Below, in pieces: positions 1-61,772 of a stretch of DNA of 64,000 nucleotides; positions within the stretch are counted from its first letter, which is position 1; every line of letters starts with the position of its first letter. The stretch is from Merluccius polli (taxonomy: Eukaryota; Chordata; Actinopteri; Gadiformes; Merlucciidae). Made by a program: the position numbers and the translations under genes. The stretch spans positions 27,501 through 91,500 of the forward strand of contig JAOPHQ010003134.1 in assembly GCA_030340625.1 (NCBI GenBank). The letters are read 5' to 3'. The notes under the pieces are model-generated. The model was given only the letters and a program-made list of their open reading frames with translations, had not been told where the DNA came from and did no database searches.

Positions 1-37
1 GCTGACTTATTATTTTCAGTTATAGGCACCACAACTA

Positions 38-196
38 CTTAGTTAGGTTTAGGCAATAAACTGACTTAGTTAGGTTTTGGCAACACAACTACCTGGTTAG
101 GTTTAGGCAACACAACTACCTGGTTAGGTTTAGGCAACACGACTACCTGGTTAGGTTTAGGCAACACAACTACCTGGTTAGGTTTAGGGTTAGGCT
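38..196. repeat. 27-bp minisatellite with TTAGG motifs
   Basis: About five tandem copies of a roughly 27-bp unit (CAACACAACTACCTGG followed by TTAGGTTTAGG), ending in TTAGGTTTAGGGTTAGG. The unit carries degenerate telomere-like (TTAGGG) words. Confidence 0.85.
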
Positions 197-1826
197 AGTC
201 TGGCTAACTGGATGTAGGTTAAGCCCACCCAAGCCTTCCATTGGGTGACTGCTAACAACCTACACGCTGAAAATGGCAAGTTTTGACAGGGCTCGCCTCC
301 CCACGTGCAAAGTTCCCCCCCCCCCCCAACCCCAATACTATTTTGCGAGGGCACCATTGCAGCATCCTGGGCTTAGCCTAAGACGATTGTGATTGGTTAA
401 ACTAGGCATGCATTTAGAAAAAAACTAGCTATCCTGGAAGTGTCAGTGACCTAAAGCCACCGTATCAGATGCAGGGGAACTGATAGTGCAGGGTTGCTTT
501 ACTGCAATGAGTTACAAGAACATATTTCATATTTATAAGAAGATACAGTTTACTGTAGCTTGTTCCTGTTATACCTGTGGACATTAGCAGCGTCTAGTTT
601 CAATTACAAAGAAATGTAAGACAACGACCTGCCTTTTCTATATTTGAATAAGGTTCATCTGCACATCTGTTCACATGTGTCGTTTATTTATAAGTCTGGT
701 AAGAACTGCTTATTTGCTCTGGAGACACATACCAACCATTCACTGTATCTTGAGTGTCATAGAGGGTCACAAAATAAGGAAATGAAACTATGTTTGTTGC
801 AGTTCCTATCCAATCAGTCCAGTCACTACCTGAAAAGGAAAAGCAATTGAACACTTGATAAACCCCGAAGAGCTATGATGTGCAGGAGGCCTTCAAACCA
901 CTTCCTGTCACTCTGTACATGAACAGGAAGTCACATATTTCAGTCATCCGGCCCATGTTGTGACTTTCTGTGCTCAGTGTGGGCTGATTGTCAAAATGTT
1001 CCTTATCGAATCAGTAACAAGATGGAGGGTTAACTCTTTCCTCCTTGTTCTGCTCTGACTGTCCCCTCTACTCCTTCATCTGTGTTTATTATTTCAAGTC
1101 TTAAGAGATTGCGCTGTTCCTGCCCTATAGCTCTCTCTCTTTATCTCTCTTTCTCTCTCACGTGTGCGCTCTCTCTTACTTTCCCCAGACACTGACAATT
1201 TGTAACATGGAGTTCAAGGTTAACACACTGACAAGCACAACGCCAAAGCCCATAAGCGACTCGCAGAAAACAGCACTGACTCATCACATGGCAACAAAGC
1301 TATTGTCTAGAGATACATGATGTCACCTTGGTTTGTTAATTAAACGATCAGGGGTTAGTCCATTTCTCCCATAGGCTTGTCTGTATGATTGTGCACATGA
1401 GTAGAAAGTGTTTATGTCTGTCAGGAAAAAAAAAAAAATCCTCCACGATGGGAAACGAGAGGTGAAAAATTAAGCTTGGTTGTTGTCTTGTTTACAATGC
1501 CGCAGTGATAAACACTGCGGGTCAAGGGTCAAGCCAGAGGAAGTGTTCAAATCCCCTCTCTGGGACGTTACAGTGCCCGAAAGCACCAAGGACGGGGACT
1601 CAGTCTCTGAAGGACAGTCGTGTGTTTTGTCGGGATGTCCGGGGTAAATGGCCATGCCTTCTTCCTCCAACTCTACTCCACTGTTGTTATCGCATTCTAA
1701 CTGTCAGGACAAAGCAACACGACCGTGACACATAGGGGCAGGCAGTGGGGCCTTCGAGTGATATCATCCTGTCACGTCAAAATGGTTGACGGTTGACAAT
1801 TGCTGCAATTGCAACAATTCAATGTT

Positions 1827-1920
1827 GTAAACGCACAAATAAACAAACCAAAATGCAACAAGAAAACAAAGAAATAATTTATTTGTTTTCTTGTTGCATT
1901 TTGGTTTATTTGTGCGTTTA
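1827..1920. repeat. Long imperfect hairpin upstream of sbf1
   Basis: Left arm from AAACGCACAAATAAAC, right arm ending TTTATTTGTGCGTTTA. Arms of about 40 nt pair almost completely apart from a 4-nt insertion in the left arm, with a loop of about 10 nt. A long AT microsatellite follows directly. Confidence 0.85.
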
Positions 1921-1959
1921 CATATATATATATATATGTACTTTGGTTATTTATGTTAT

Positions 1960-2056
<97 letters not shown>

Positions 2057-2091
2057 TTTGGTTATTTATGTTATTATGTATATATATATAT
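1921..2091. repeat. (AT)n microsatellite with duplicated flank
   Basis: Three AT runs, the central one about 90 nt. The phrase GTACTTTGGTTATTTATG occurs on both sides of the central run (about 1938 and 2053), so the tract includes a duplicated unit. Short (ATT)n and (ATA)n runs follow at 2148-2177 and 2337-2362. Confidence 0.9.
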
Positions 2092-2145
2092 TTAAAAATA
2101 AATAAATGCTTGCATAACTTAGAAATAATAAATAAATACAATGAT

Positions 2146-2180
<35 letters not shown>

Positions 2181-2334
2181 TGATGAATAGGCCAATGCTA
2201 GTTTTTATTTTGATGGTTCTCTTAGAATGGGCAGTCTCAATCAGTGTCGTGCTACTTGGCGTTGGTATGCTTCACACCAGTCATAGGCTACGTTGTAAAA
2301 GTCATAAGCAATAATAATATTAATATTAATATTC

Positions 2335-2365
<31 letters not shown>

Positions 2366-2518
2366 ATAGTGCGCTCGCGGGTCTTGCGGTGGTCGCGTCC
2401 CCCTCTCCGCGCGACCGCACGGGACGGGGACATTCCTGCCTCGCGCCCCTCCCTGGCCGCCGCCAGTGCGCATGCTCGGCGCGCGTCGCTGCTGTCAGGG
2501 CAAGGCAGAACGGGCAGT

Positions 2519-2593
2519 ATGGCGGCGGCGGCGAGATACAGCTGGAAGGATGCTACCGTCGCCCGCGGCGCGTCTCTCGCCGGCAGGACCTGA
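2519..2593 (+). CDS. Upstream ORF in the sbf1 5' leader (24 codons)
   Basis: An ATG with A at -3 and G at +4 (a strong Kozak context) opens a 24-codon frame, MAAAARYSWKD... ending in TGA, 57 nt before the sbf1 ATG. The sbf1 start has G at -3 but A at +4, so it is not better. If transcription starts upstream of 2519 this uORF would be expected to reduce or regulate sbf1 translation. The ATGGCGGC at its start doubles as a possible YY1 site. Translation is inferred, not shown. Confidence 0.4.
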   Translation: MAAAARYSWKDATVARGASLAGRT

Positions 2594-2650
2594 ATGGACT
2601 AGTGACGCAGGATTTACCGAGCAAGCCCCGTCGCCGTGAACGCCGCCGAG

Positions 2651-54894
<52,244 letters not shown>

Positions 54895-55374
54895 AAGGGG
54901 AAAAAGGGGCGGGACTTGCGCCATCCTACCAGACATGACCGACCGGAGCGAGCTGGAGGTGCCAAGGCAGCTGGCGGACACCTCTGGGTCCAGCTGGGAC
55001 TCGTGGGGGAGTGGCCTTTTTGCCGTTTTTAGCTGGGTTCAGTGTTGCTAGTGTCGAACTAATTATGTCACGTCATAGTGTTTCAAATTTTCTTTTTATA
55101 TAAAATAACAAAAAACAAACAAATAAATAAATAAAGTCCCCCCCCCCCCCCCCCCCCTTCCCCAACGACCACTTCCTGCTGCCTGGATGTCTCGACTCAA
55201 CTCAATTAAAGAAACCACACAGCATGTCAACAATCTACCACTCTGCTGTTACCAGGGCAACCCTCCCTGCTGCGTGTGCAAGCATGGCGACCAATCCCAG
55301 GCCTCCAACCCCTTCTCTACTAACCCCCCCCCAACGCACAGGAGGTTTGAATGGTATACTTTCCGTTCGGATGC

Positions 55375-55407
<33 letters not shown>

Positions 55408-57080
55408 CCTCTCACTGCCTGATGGACACCTGATCCGGTCAACAGGAGGCCTTGCTAACCAATTGTGAAGGATTTACATTTTTTTCTTTCTTCATATTCA
55501 TTTTCTTCCTTTTCTTTGGGGGGAGGGGGGGGGGGGGGAATATCTCTGTGTACCATCGACCAATGCTGCCATACTGTGAAAGCCATCAGAAACCCCTCTG
55601 GTGATCAGTAGTAGGAGTGTCCCAGTGGGAGATGGTTGTTGGTTCTTGTATCTCAGACTGTTTTACTGAAGAGACACCACACCCACCATGGCTCCGCGAC
55701 GGCCGACGTCTTACAAACCACTATTCACTATTAACATTCACACAATCCTTTTTGTTGGAGAAAGGAAAAAAAAGGCAGGGAAAGTTTTTGTCATGATTGA
55801 AAACAAATGATTAAGAGATACAAATGATATTATTAGAGACGGTGATTCGGGACTGATGGCAGTAATGGGGACGCTGTTCAGAGAGTGAAACTGTGGGATT
55901 TATCGGAGGGAAGTCGCCGCGTGGCGTTAATGCCTGAAGTGTTTAAGTGCGTCGGATTCGCATTCCAACCAATAGCGAGTCAGGGGTCGTCGAAACCAAC
56001 GGAAACATTTTCAGCGGGTGTATGATTCGCTAGTTTTTAACGCCGCTAGTGGTATTCAGCGTGTTTGCCATTAATCGTCGTAAAAAAATAACCTTAAAAG
56101 CAAATGTGTTGCAGTCGATGTAAAGCTCGCTAAAAGCCACGGTTAACGCTTAAGCCACTTGATCTCCAGTTAGGCTTCAGTCCATGTACGTCGACTGGGT
56201 TTGTTTTTCTCTTGAGGCGTGTTAAATCCTGTCCTAACGCTTGTATACAAAGGAATTTGGCGCTTCGAGAAACACATTTTTGAATCTCAAATTGTTTTTT
56301 AATGCCACTGATCTTTTATTTTTTATTGGAGAACTGTTTAAGACGCCATCACACCCATCCACATATGTACATGGGACACAGGCTCACTCTCATCCACACC
56401 TGCTATGTAAAATATGGTTCTACTGCTGTCTCGAATATAAAATTTGAATTGTAGATTATTTTTTGTGTCTAATAACTCCCTTGTATATACTACTCCAGAT
56501 TTGTATGTAACGTTATGGTAGTAATTTATTTAACTTTTGTCCTCTTCAGTAGGAGAATTCCTCAAGTACCACTTTTTATTTTGAAAATTAGGAATCCAAT
56601 GTGCCATTTTGTTTATTTCTGTATTAATGTGACTAATGCTACTACTTTTTTTTAAGAAAAGGAAAAAAGTACCAGTAAACCCACAATGTCTTTTTGTTTT
56701 TTTAACACCGTTTGTCCATTTTCAACATCAAACCATTAGGAAAGAGTGGAACTATAGTGTATTAGTGGTAAAAGCAAGTCTCTCTAAAGCGTGGCTTACT
56801 TTTTTTTTAAGGCAGGTTCGACTTGTATGTATCATAACTGTGCCGGTGGTCTCAATAAAAAAGCAAGATGTTGCCTTTCTAGTGGAGGGTTCTGGTGATT
56901 TGGGTTTTCGAGTTGTTCTGAACTACTGGGTCATTTCAGAGTGATTGTCGATACCGCCGCATATTGCAGTGTTTTTTTTTTAACATTGTTAAATGTATTG
57001 TAATGCAAGTGTCCACCACCATCAATCAAAAGTATTGGTATATTAAAAACATTTCAGTGTAAAAATAAAACGACAAAATC
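54895..57080 (+). other. sbf1: sbf1 3'UTR (end approximate)
   Basis: No coding sequence continues after the stop. Candidate polyadenylation signals AATAAA lie at about 55121-55134 (overlapping copies, just before a C-run), 56854-56859 and about 57065. The moderately AT-rich, repeat-poor stretch up to about 57.08 kb looks like one long 3'UTR with alternative ends. C and G runs occur at 55138-55157, about 55375-55405 and about 55520-55540. Which site is used cannot be told from sequence. Confidence 0.6.
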
Positions 57081-57639
57081 CAAAGTCAAGCTGTTCAATT
57101 AAAATGCATAATGTGCAATGAATTAATTTTGTCTTGATTTATCAAATCCAATATGGGTGTTTAATGCACAGATTTAATCTCATAGCCTTACTGCCAACCA
57201 CGATAGACACAGTTGAGACTATATTTATACATATTTTAAAAAACTGAAATTTGCAATAGGCCTACCAAAAACCTGGCCTCAGATAGCCTATATTGTTGCA
57301 GGACAATGAATCATTTGTGTGAAACACCTGCTTTGCACGACATGTACAAGGGAAGAATAAAGTTCTCAATTTTCTCGTTCTCCATTTTTTCCCCCTCTTT
57401 TTATATTTACTCCATCCTTTTCTCATCTCGAGAAAACCGATGAGGGAAAACATTGTGCATGAGAAAAACCGAGAAAGATATGGAGAAAACGATAAAATTG
57501 AAAAATCTGAAACGACCCCTGGAGGACGGGGAGCGGTCCCGGGACAGGGCCCACAGTCCCAGGTTCCCCATGTTTGTCTGTTTAGACCTCTATTTTTGAC
57601 CTCTTTTTTTGGACGTCTATTGTGAAGGCGATGCTCCTG

Positions 57640-58022
57640 TAACTAAGGCCAGCGACCCCGTGACCTAGCGCCTCTCCCTGCGTGTTGCAGCAAACGTGAA
57701 CATGTGACCTAACTTACCCGGGTGATTGCAACCTGGCCTTGCTAGTGGGGTGTGTGTGGTTGACTCACCGCCAGGTCTCTTGTGGATTGCTACCGTGACC
57801 AACTGGCTCGGACCACACGACCCCTCCGGTCCCGTCTCTCCGTCGGTCCAGTCGGCCAGCCTGTACTTTGAGGTGAATGTTCAGATTTAAAAGGTGAAAT
57901 TACAGTGTTTGTGGTGGTGGGAGACAAACTCAGTCAGAGCCCCCCCCCCAAGTGTGACGTCAGTTTCTCACCCTATTCCTCCAAAACCACGCCTACTTCC
58001 CGAAGACCTTCATTCATAACAT
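57640..58022 (-). mobile_element. Probable 3' LTR of a Ty3/gypsy-like element (minus strand)
   Basis: Shares CTCCCTGCGTGTTGCAG-type, ACATGTGACC and GTGTGACGTCAGTTTCTC with the copy split between 58940-59105 and 61240-61390, including the end ACCACGCCTACTTCCCGAAG plus CATAACATC. It directly follows the pol remnant on the minus strand. LTR status is inferred from this arrangement. Confidence 0.5.
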
Positions 58023-58099
58023 CCCTCCCCCCTTAGAAAAGAAACAAAACCTTCTTGCCCGCCACATGCTGTACAGCCAGACTGTACGGCTGTAAGACC

Positions 58100-58352
58100 G
58101 CCCACCTGAACACCCTGGGGTTTGATGAACTTGGCTAAGACAGTGGATTGTGGTCCATACACACCACCACCTCTCGACCTGAGTGAGACACACACACCTC
58201 AAAATGCTTGACATGCCGAGACAAGACCCAATGCTTCCTTCTCAATGGATGAATACGCCTTCTGATGTTTGTTTAGCTTCTTAGAGAAATATGCTACTGG
58301 TCCATCTAGCCCAGCTGCATCAGCCCCCACTCCAATGTCACAGGCGTTCATC
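58100..58352 (-). pseudogene. Ty3/gypsy-type RNase H remnant (minus strand)
   Basis: The minus strand reads ACDIGVGADAAG, then VAYFSKKLNKHQKAYSSIEK and EALGLV, the typical junction of reverse transcriptase and RNase H in gypsy retrotransposon pol. After about 45 residues the frame shifts before GREVVVCMDHNP, then hits a stop and shifts again before LAKF. Clearly dead and truncated. Confidence 0.8.
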
Positions 58353-58503
58353 AAAATTGCACAGCAATCTTCTCAAACATCTCAGAGAGGACAACCCAAA
58401 GTACCAAGAGGCCCGAGGTGAACAAAGTTTCCCCCAGAGGCCACAAGGATGCAGAACTAGAAGGCACAGCGTGATTACTCCTCCAAACCAGGACACTACC
58501 AGC

Positions 58504-58686
58504 CAGGGGCGGACTGGCCATCTGTGCGTTCTGGAAAAGTCCAGAACGGCCGTGTGGGTCTACGGCCGTCGGTCCTTTTTTTTTTGATGAACACCCCCCC
58601 CCCCCCCCCCGTCAACAATCGCGCAACCCCAAGGCTGGTCCAGGACAAAATTGCCCGGGCCGATTTTTGTTCCCAGTCCGCCCCTG
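58504..58686. mobile_element. 183-bp hAT-like MITE with perfect target-site duplication
   Basis: Starts CAGGGGCGGACTGG and ends CCAGTCCGCCCCTG, a perfect 14-bp inverted terminal repeat. Both sides carry the identical 8-bp direct repeat CTACCAGC (58496-58503 and 58687-58694), the hAT hallmark. Internal C-run and T-run. No coding capacity. It lies inside the gypsy-like block. Confidence 0.92.
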
Positions 58687-58792
58687 CTACCAGCCACCAC
58701 GCCTTAACACCTGCAAGCTAACTATCAACCACCAGCCTCTCAAAGCCGAATGCAGCAGTATAACCGCCCAAACCCCGGCACCGAACCTTAAT

Positions 58793-58870
58793 GCCATCAA
58801 ATCAAACTTTATTTCCATAGCGCCTTTTGTACAAAATGTGCAATACAAGGTGCTTACCGATGCAATGAAA
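58793..58870 (+). mobile_element. Dispersed repeat tail fragment
   Basis: ATCAAATCAAACTTTATTTC followed by CATAGCGCC and TTTTGTACAAAATGTGCAA resembles a common fish SINE/LINE 3' end. Confidence 0.6.
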
Positions 58871-59219
58871 ATACAACAATACAATGAGAACACAACAACT
58901 ACAGTGAACAATAAATGGTATTATAAGGAAAAGGTCAAAGGTCAAAGGTCACGGCGCTATGCTTGCCTGGCTCGGCTCGTGCCCCTCCCTGTGTGTTGCA
59001 GGACAGGTGAGACCATGTGACCCCCGACTCACCTGGGGGGGAATGGACCCTCGCCTAGCTAGTGTGTATGTGTGTGTGTGTGTGTGGGGGGGGGGTGCGT
59101 GGTGGACTCCCCTCACAGCCCCTCTGAGCCCCCAAAGGTCTGATCCTAGAACCGCCCCTGGTGTGTCTTTAATGTGCAGTCTCTTTCACTGTCAAACTTG
59201 TGTGTCCTTGATATTTGAT

Positions 59220-59900
59220 CACATTGTCTTAAGAAGGTGGTGGTACAGCGAAGAGACGCAAGTCCTGGCGTGAATTGTAATGTAAAGTGTAACTTCCGGA
59301 GGCTGGAGTCGTGGGTTGTCAGCTCGGTCTGGGTTCAAGGCCCGGTGAGGGAGATCTCTGTGGAGGGAAATCTCTGTTCTATGTGACGTCAATTGTGAAG
59401 TACACGTGCAAATTCTGTCCGTCTCACACCGGGCGTCTTGTTGGCGCAACGGAGAGAGCCATGCGCTATGGGGAGTGGGGGTTCAAGTCCTGGTAAGGGT
59501 GATCTCCCTGGGATTGTTTATTTCTACATCACCTCAATTGCAAAGTCAAATACAGGTGACATTGTGGTGCAGGGCAGAGAATCGTGTGTCATCCGCACAG
59601 GAGACCCGGGTTTAAGTCCCAGGGAATGTGGTGTCATCTTATTTCTACATGAATTGTGATGTCAAATACAAGTGCGACTTTCCAGCACATCCAGGTGCGC
59701 AAAGCAGAGCACTGCAGGTTATCAGATCTGTAGACCAGGGTTCGAGTCCCGATAAGGGACATCTACGTGGTGGCAAGTGTAATTTCCAACCAGATTTTAG
59801 CCAGCTTCTAGGTGGTGCAGCAGTAAGGGCTGTTGGTGAACTCTGTAGACTCAGGTTTGAGTCCCTGCTAAGTATGGCCACCAAGAAGGAAGTACCCAAG
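59220..59900 (+). repeat. Tandem array of tRNA-like units, plus-strand arm
   Basis: Five units with box B-like words at about 59334 (GGGTTCAAGGCCC), 59479 (GGTTCAAGTCC), 59610 (GGGTTTAAGTCCC), 59738 (GGGTTCGAGTCCC) and 59853 (GGTTTGAGTCCC). Box A-like TGGTGCAGCAG precedes the last. Spacing is about 115-145 nt, and several units are separated by a shared spacer (TTATTTCTACAT.AATTG.GATGTCAAATAC). Confidence 0.8.
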
Positions 59901-60104
59901 CCCTTTTTATATGCATATGGGAAATGGGGGGGGGAGGGAAAGACTCATTCATTAACTACTTAATTAAAGTTCTGGGGGGATCATTCATTAACTACTTAAC
60001 TAAATTAAAGTCACTTTCATGTCCAACCGCACACAAAAAGTTTCCAAGACAGCTTTGGTTGTAACACCCCCCCCCCCAGCCCCTATGAAGGGGGGGATGG
60101 AGGG

Positions 60105-60615
60105 GTTCTGCTGACATTGAGGCCCTTTTTGGGGGTACCTCGTTCTTGGCGGCCGTGTGCGGGGACTCGAACCTGAGCCTGAGCCTGAGCCTGCAGAGTG
60201 TTCACCAACAGCCCTTACCGCTGAACCACCAAGACGCCAGCTAAGACACGGTCGGAAGTTATACTTGACCTTACAATTCACATGACTTAGAAATAACAGA
60301 TCGTCTTTGACATCACAATACACAAGAGGAAACATAGACGTCCCTTGCCGGGACTCGAACTCTGGTCTACAGATCTGATAACCTGCAGCGCTCTGCTTTG
60401 CGCCACCTGGACGCTCACTGTACTGTACTAGGAAGTCGCACTTGTATTTGACATTACAATTCATGTAGAAATAAAATCACACCACAGCACACTCCCTCAC
60501 TGGGACTTGAACCCGGGTCTCCGGTGCGGATCACATGCCATTCTCTGCCCTGCGCCACAAGGTCGCACTTGTAGACATTACAATTCAGGTGATGTAGAAA
60601 TAATCACTGGCGTCC
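60105..60615 (-). repeat. Tandem array of tRNA-like units, minus-strand arm
   Basis: Reverse-complement copies of at least three units of the plus arm in mirrored order: GGGACTCGAACCTGAGCC (about 60163), GGGACTCGAACTCTGG (about 60352) and GGGACTTGAACCCGGG (about 60500). The unit at 60352 shares GGTTATCAGATCTGTAGACC with the plus arm. On the minus strand the unit near 60200 has the perfect box A TGGTTCAGCGG. Confidence 0.8.
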
Positions 60616-60650
60616 CCAAGAGCCCTCTTCTTATATCTCGTTGTCCCGGC

Positions 60651-61239
60651 CAGTGGCGGGTTTAGGCCGTTTTTTGGGGGGGCTTCAGCCTCCCCAAATT
60701 CAATCTCAGCCCCCCCAAACGAAGAGGACATTTTTCCAACGATACCAATATTATTTTTGTCCTCCAAATAGAACCGAGATATGTCCTAATTAATACAGAA
60801 GTAGAAGTAGGCCTAATTGGCCTACTTGGGCCTGTTGCAGCATGATTCTCTCACATCCGTGATTTCTCTTTCCCTCACAGCCCCTCTGAGCCCCAAAGGT
60901 CTGATCCTAGAACCGCCCTGAGCCCCCCCAAAGGTCTGATCCTAGAACCGCCCCTGAGCCCCCCAAAGGTCTGATCCTAGAACCGCCCCTGAGCCCCCCC
61001 AAAGGTCTGATCCTAGAACCGCCCTGAGCCCCCCCAAAGGTCTGATCCTAGAACCGCCCTGAGCCCCCCCAAAGGTCTGATCCTAGAACCGCCCTGAGCC
61101 CCCCCAAAGGTCTGATCCTAGAACCGCCCTGAGCCCCCCCAAAGGTCTGATCCTAGAACCGCCCTGAGCCCCCCCAAAGGTCTGATCCTAGAACCGCCCT
61201 GAGCCCCCCCCAAAGGTCTGATCCTAGAACCGCCCCTGG
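60651..61239. mobile_element. hAT-like remnant with internal minisatellite
   Basis: Left end CAGTGGCGGGTTTAG and right end CTAGAACCGCCCCTG are imperfect inverted repeats (12 of 15 positions). No target duplication is visible. Most of the interior is the tandem repeat described next. Confidence 0.4.
60880..61239. repeat. 33-35-bp minisatellite, 10 units
   Basis: Unit CCTGAGCCCCCCC followed by AAAGGTCTGATCCTAGAACC and GC, nearly identical copies differing mainly in C-run length. An eleventh isolated copy lies at about 59120-59160. Confidence 0.95.
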
Positions 61240-61639
61240 CTCCAGGTGTGTTCACCCCAGTCTCCCCCCGCAGGTGCAACTCCTGGCCAGAGCCACGCCC
61301 CCCCCCCCCCCCCCCCCCCCCAAGTGTGACGTCAGTTTCTCTATTAAAACCACGCCTACTTCCCGAAGACCTTCATTCATATTCATAACATCTATATTTC
61401 AATGTTTTAACCCAATTCCTAAATCCCTTAAAACCAAACCCAGTCAGTGTTGTGTAGTTTGTCATTAGACTGAGCGGTAGTTAGTTTTTCTTTTAATAAC
61501 TTTGTTTCTGAAGGTCGGAGAGACTCAGAACCGACGTCCCTCTCACGGTTTTGGGGGAGCTGAAACCCACCTTGGTCCTGGTCCAGAGTCACTGTGACGG
61601 TACAGCCGTGCGCAGATACGGAAGTGGTTTCGGGTTCTA

Positions 61640-61772
61640 GAAACTAGAAACCCTAACCCTAATAGGTAACCCTAAACCTTACCTAATTGGAAACCCTAAC
61701 CCTAATTGGAAAACCCAACTACTAGGTAACCCTAAACCTATCCCTAATTGGAAACCCTAACCCTAACCTTTG
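61640..61772. repeat. Degenerate CCCTAA-type array
   Basis: Irregular repeats of AAACCCTAACCCTAATTGG and GGTAACCCTAAACC, containing the vertebrate telomere word CCCTAA several times. Probably a minisatellite or old interstitial telomere-like repeat. Confidence 0.7.

Larger units (their letters stand above)
58940..61390 (-). mobile_element. Probable second LTR copy, split by a 2.1-kb insertion
   Basis: 58940-59105 and 61240-61390 match the two ends of 57640-58022 (CCTCCCTGTGTGTTGCAG, then AAGTGTGACGTCAGTTTCTC and ACCACGCCTACTTCCCGAAG). The intervening DNA is bounded on both sides by copies of the AAAGGTCTGATCCTAGAACC unit, suggesting that a repeat-rich segment inserted into or expanded within an LTR. 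Confidence 0.45.

Noticed and set aside
59701..59770. A functional tRNA gene in the tRNA-like array
   Set aside because: Box B words are good, but the acceptor and anticodon stems do not form a convincing cloverleaf by eye. A covariance-model search would decide.
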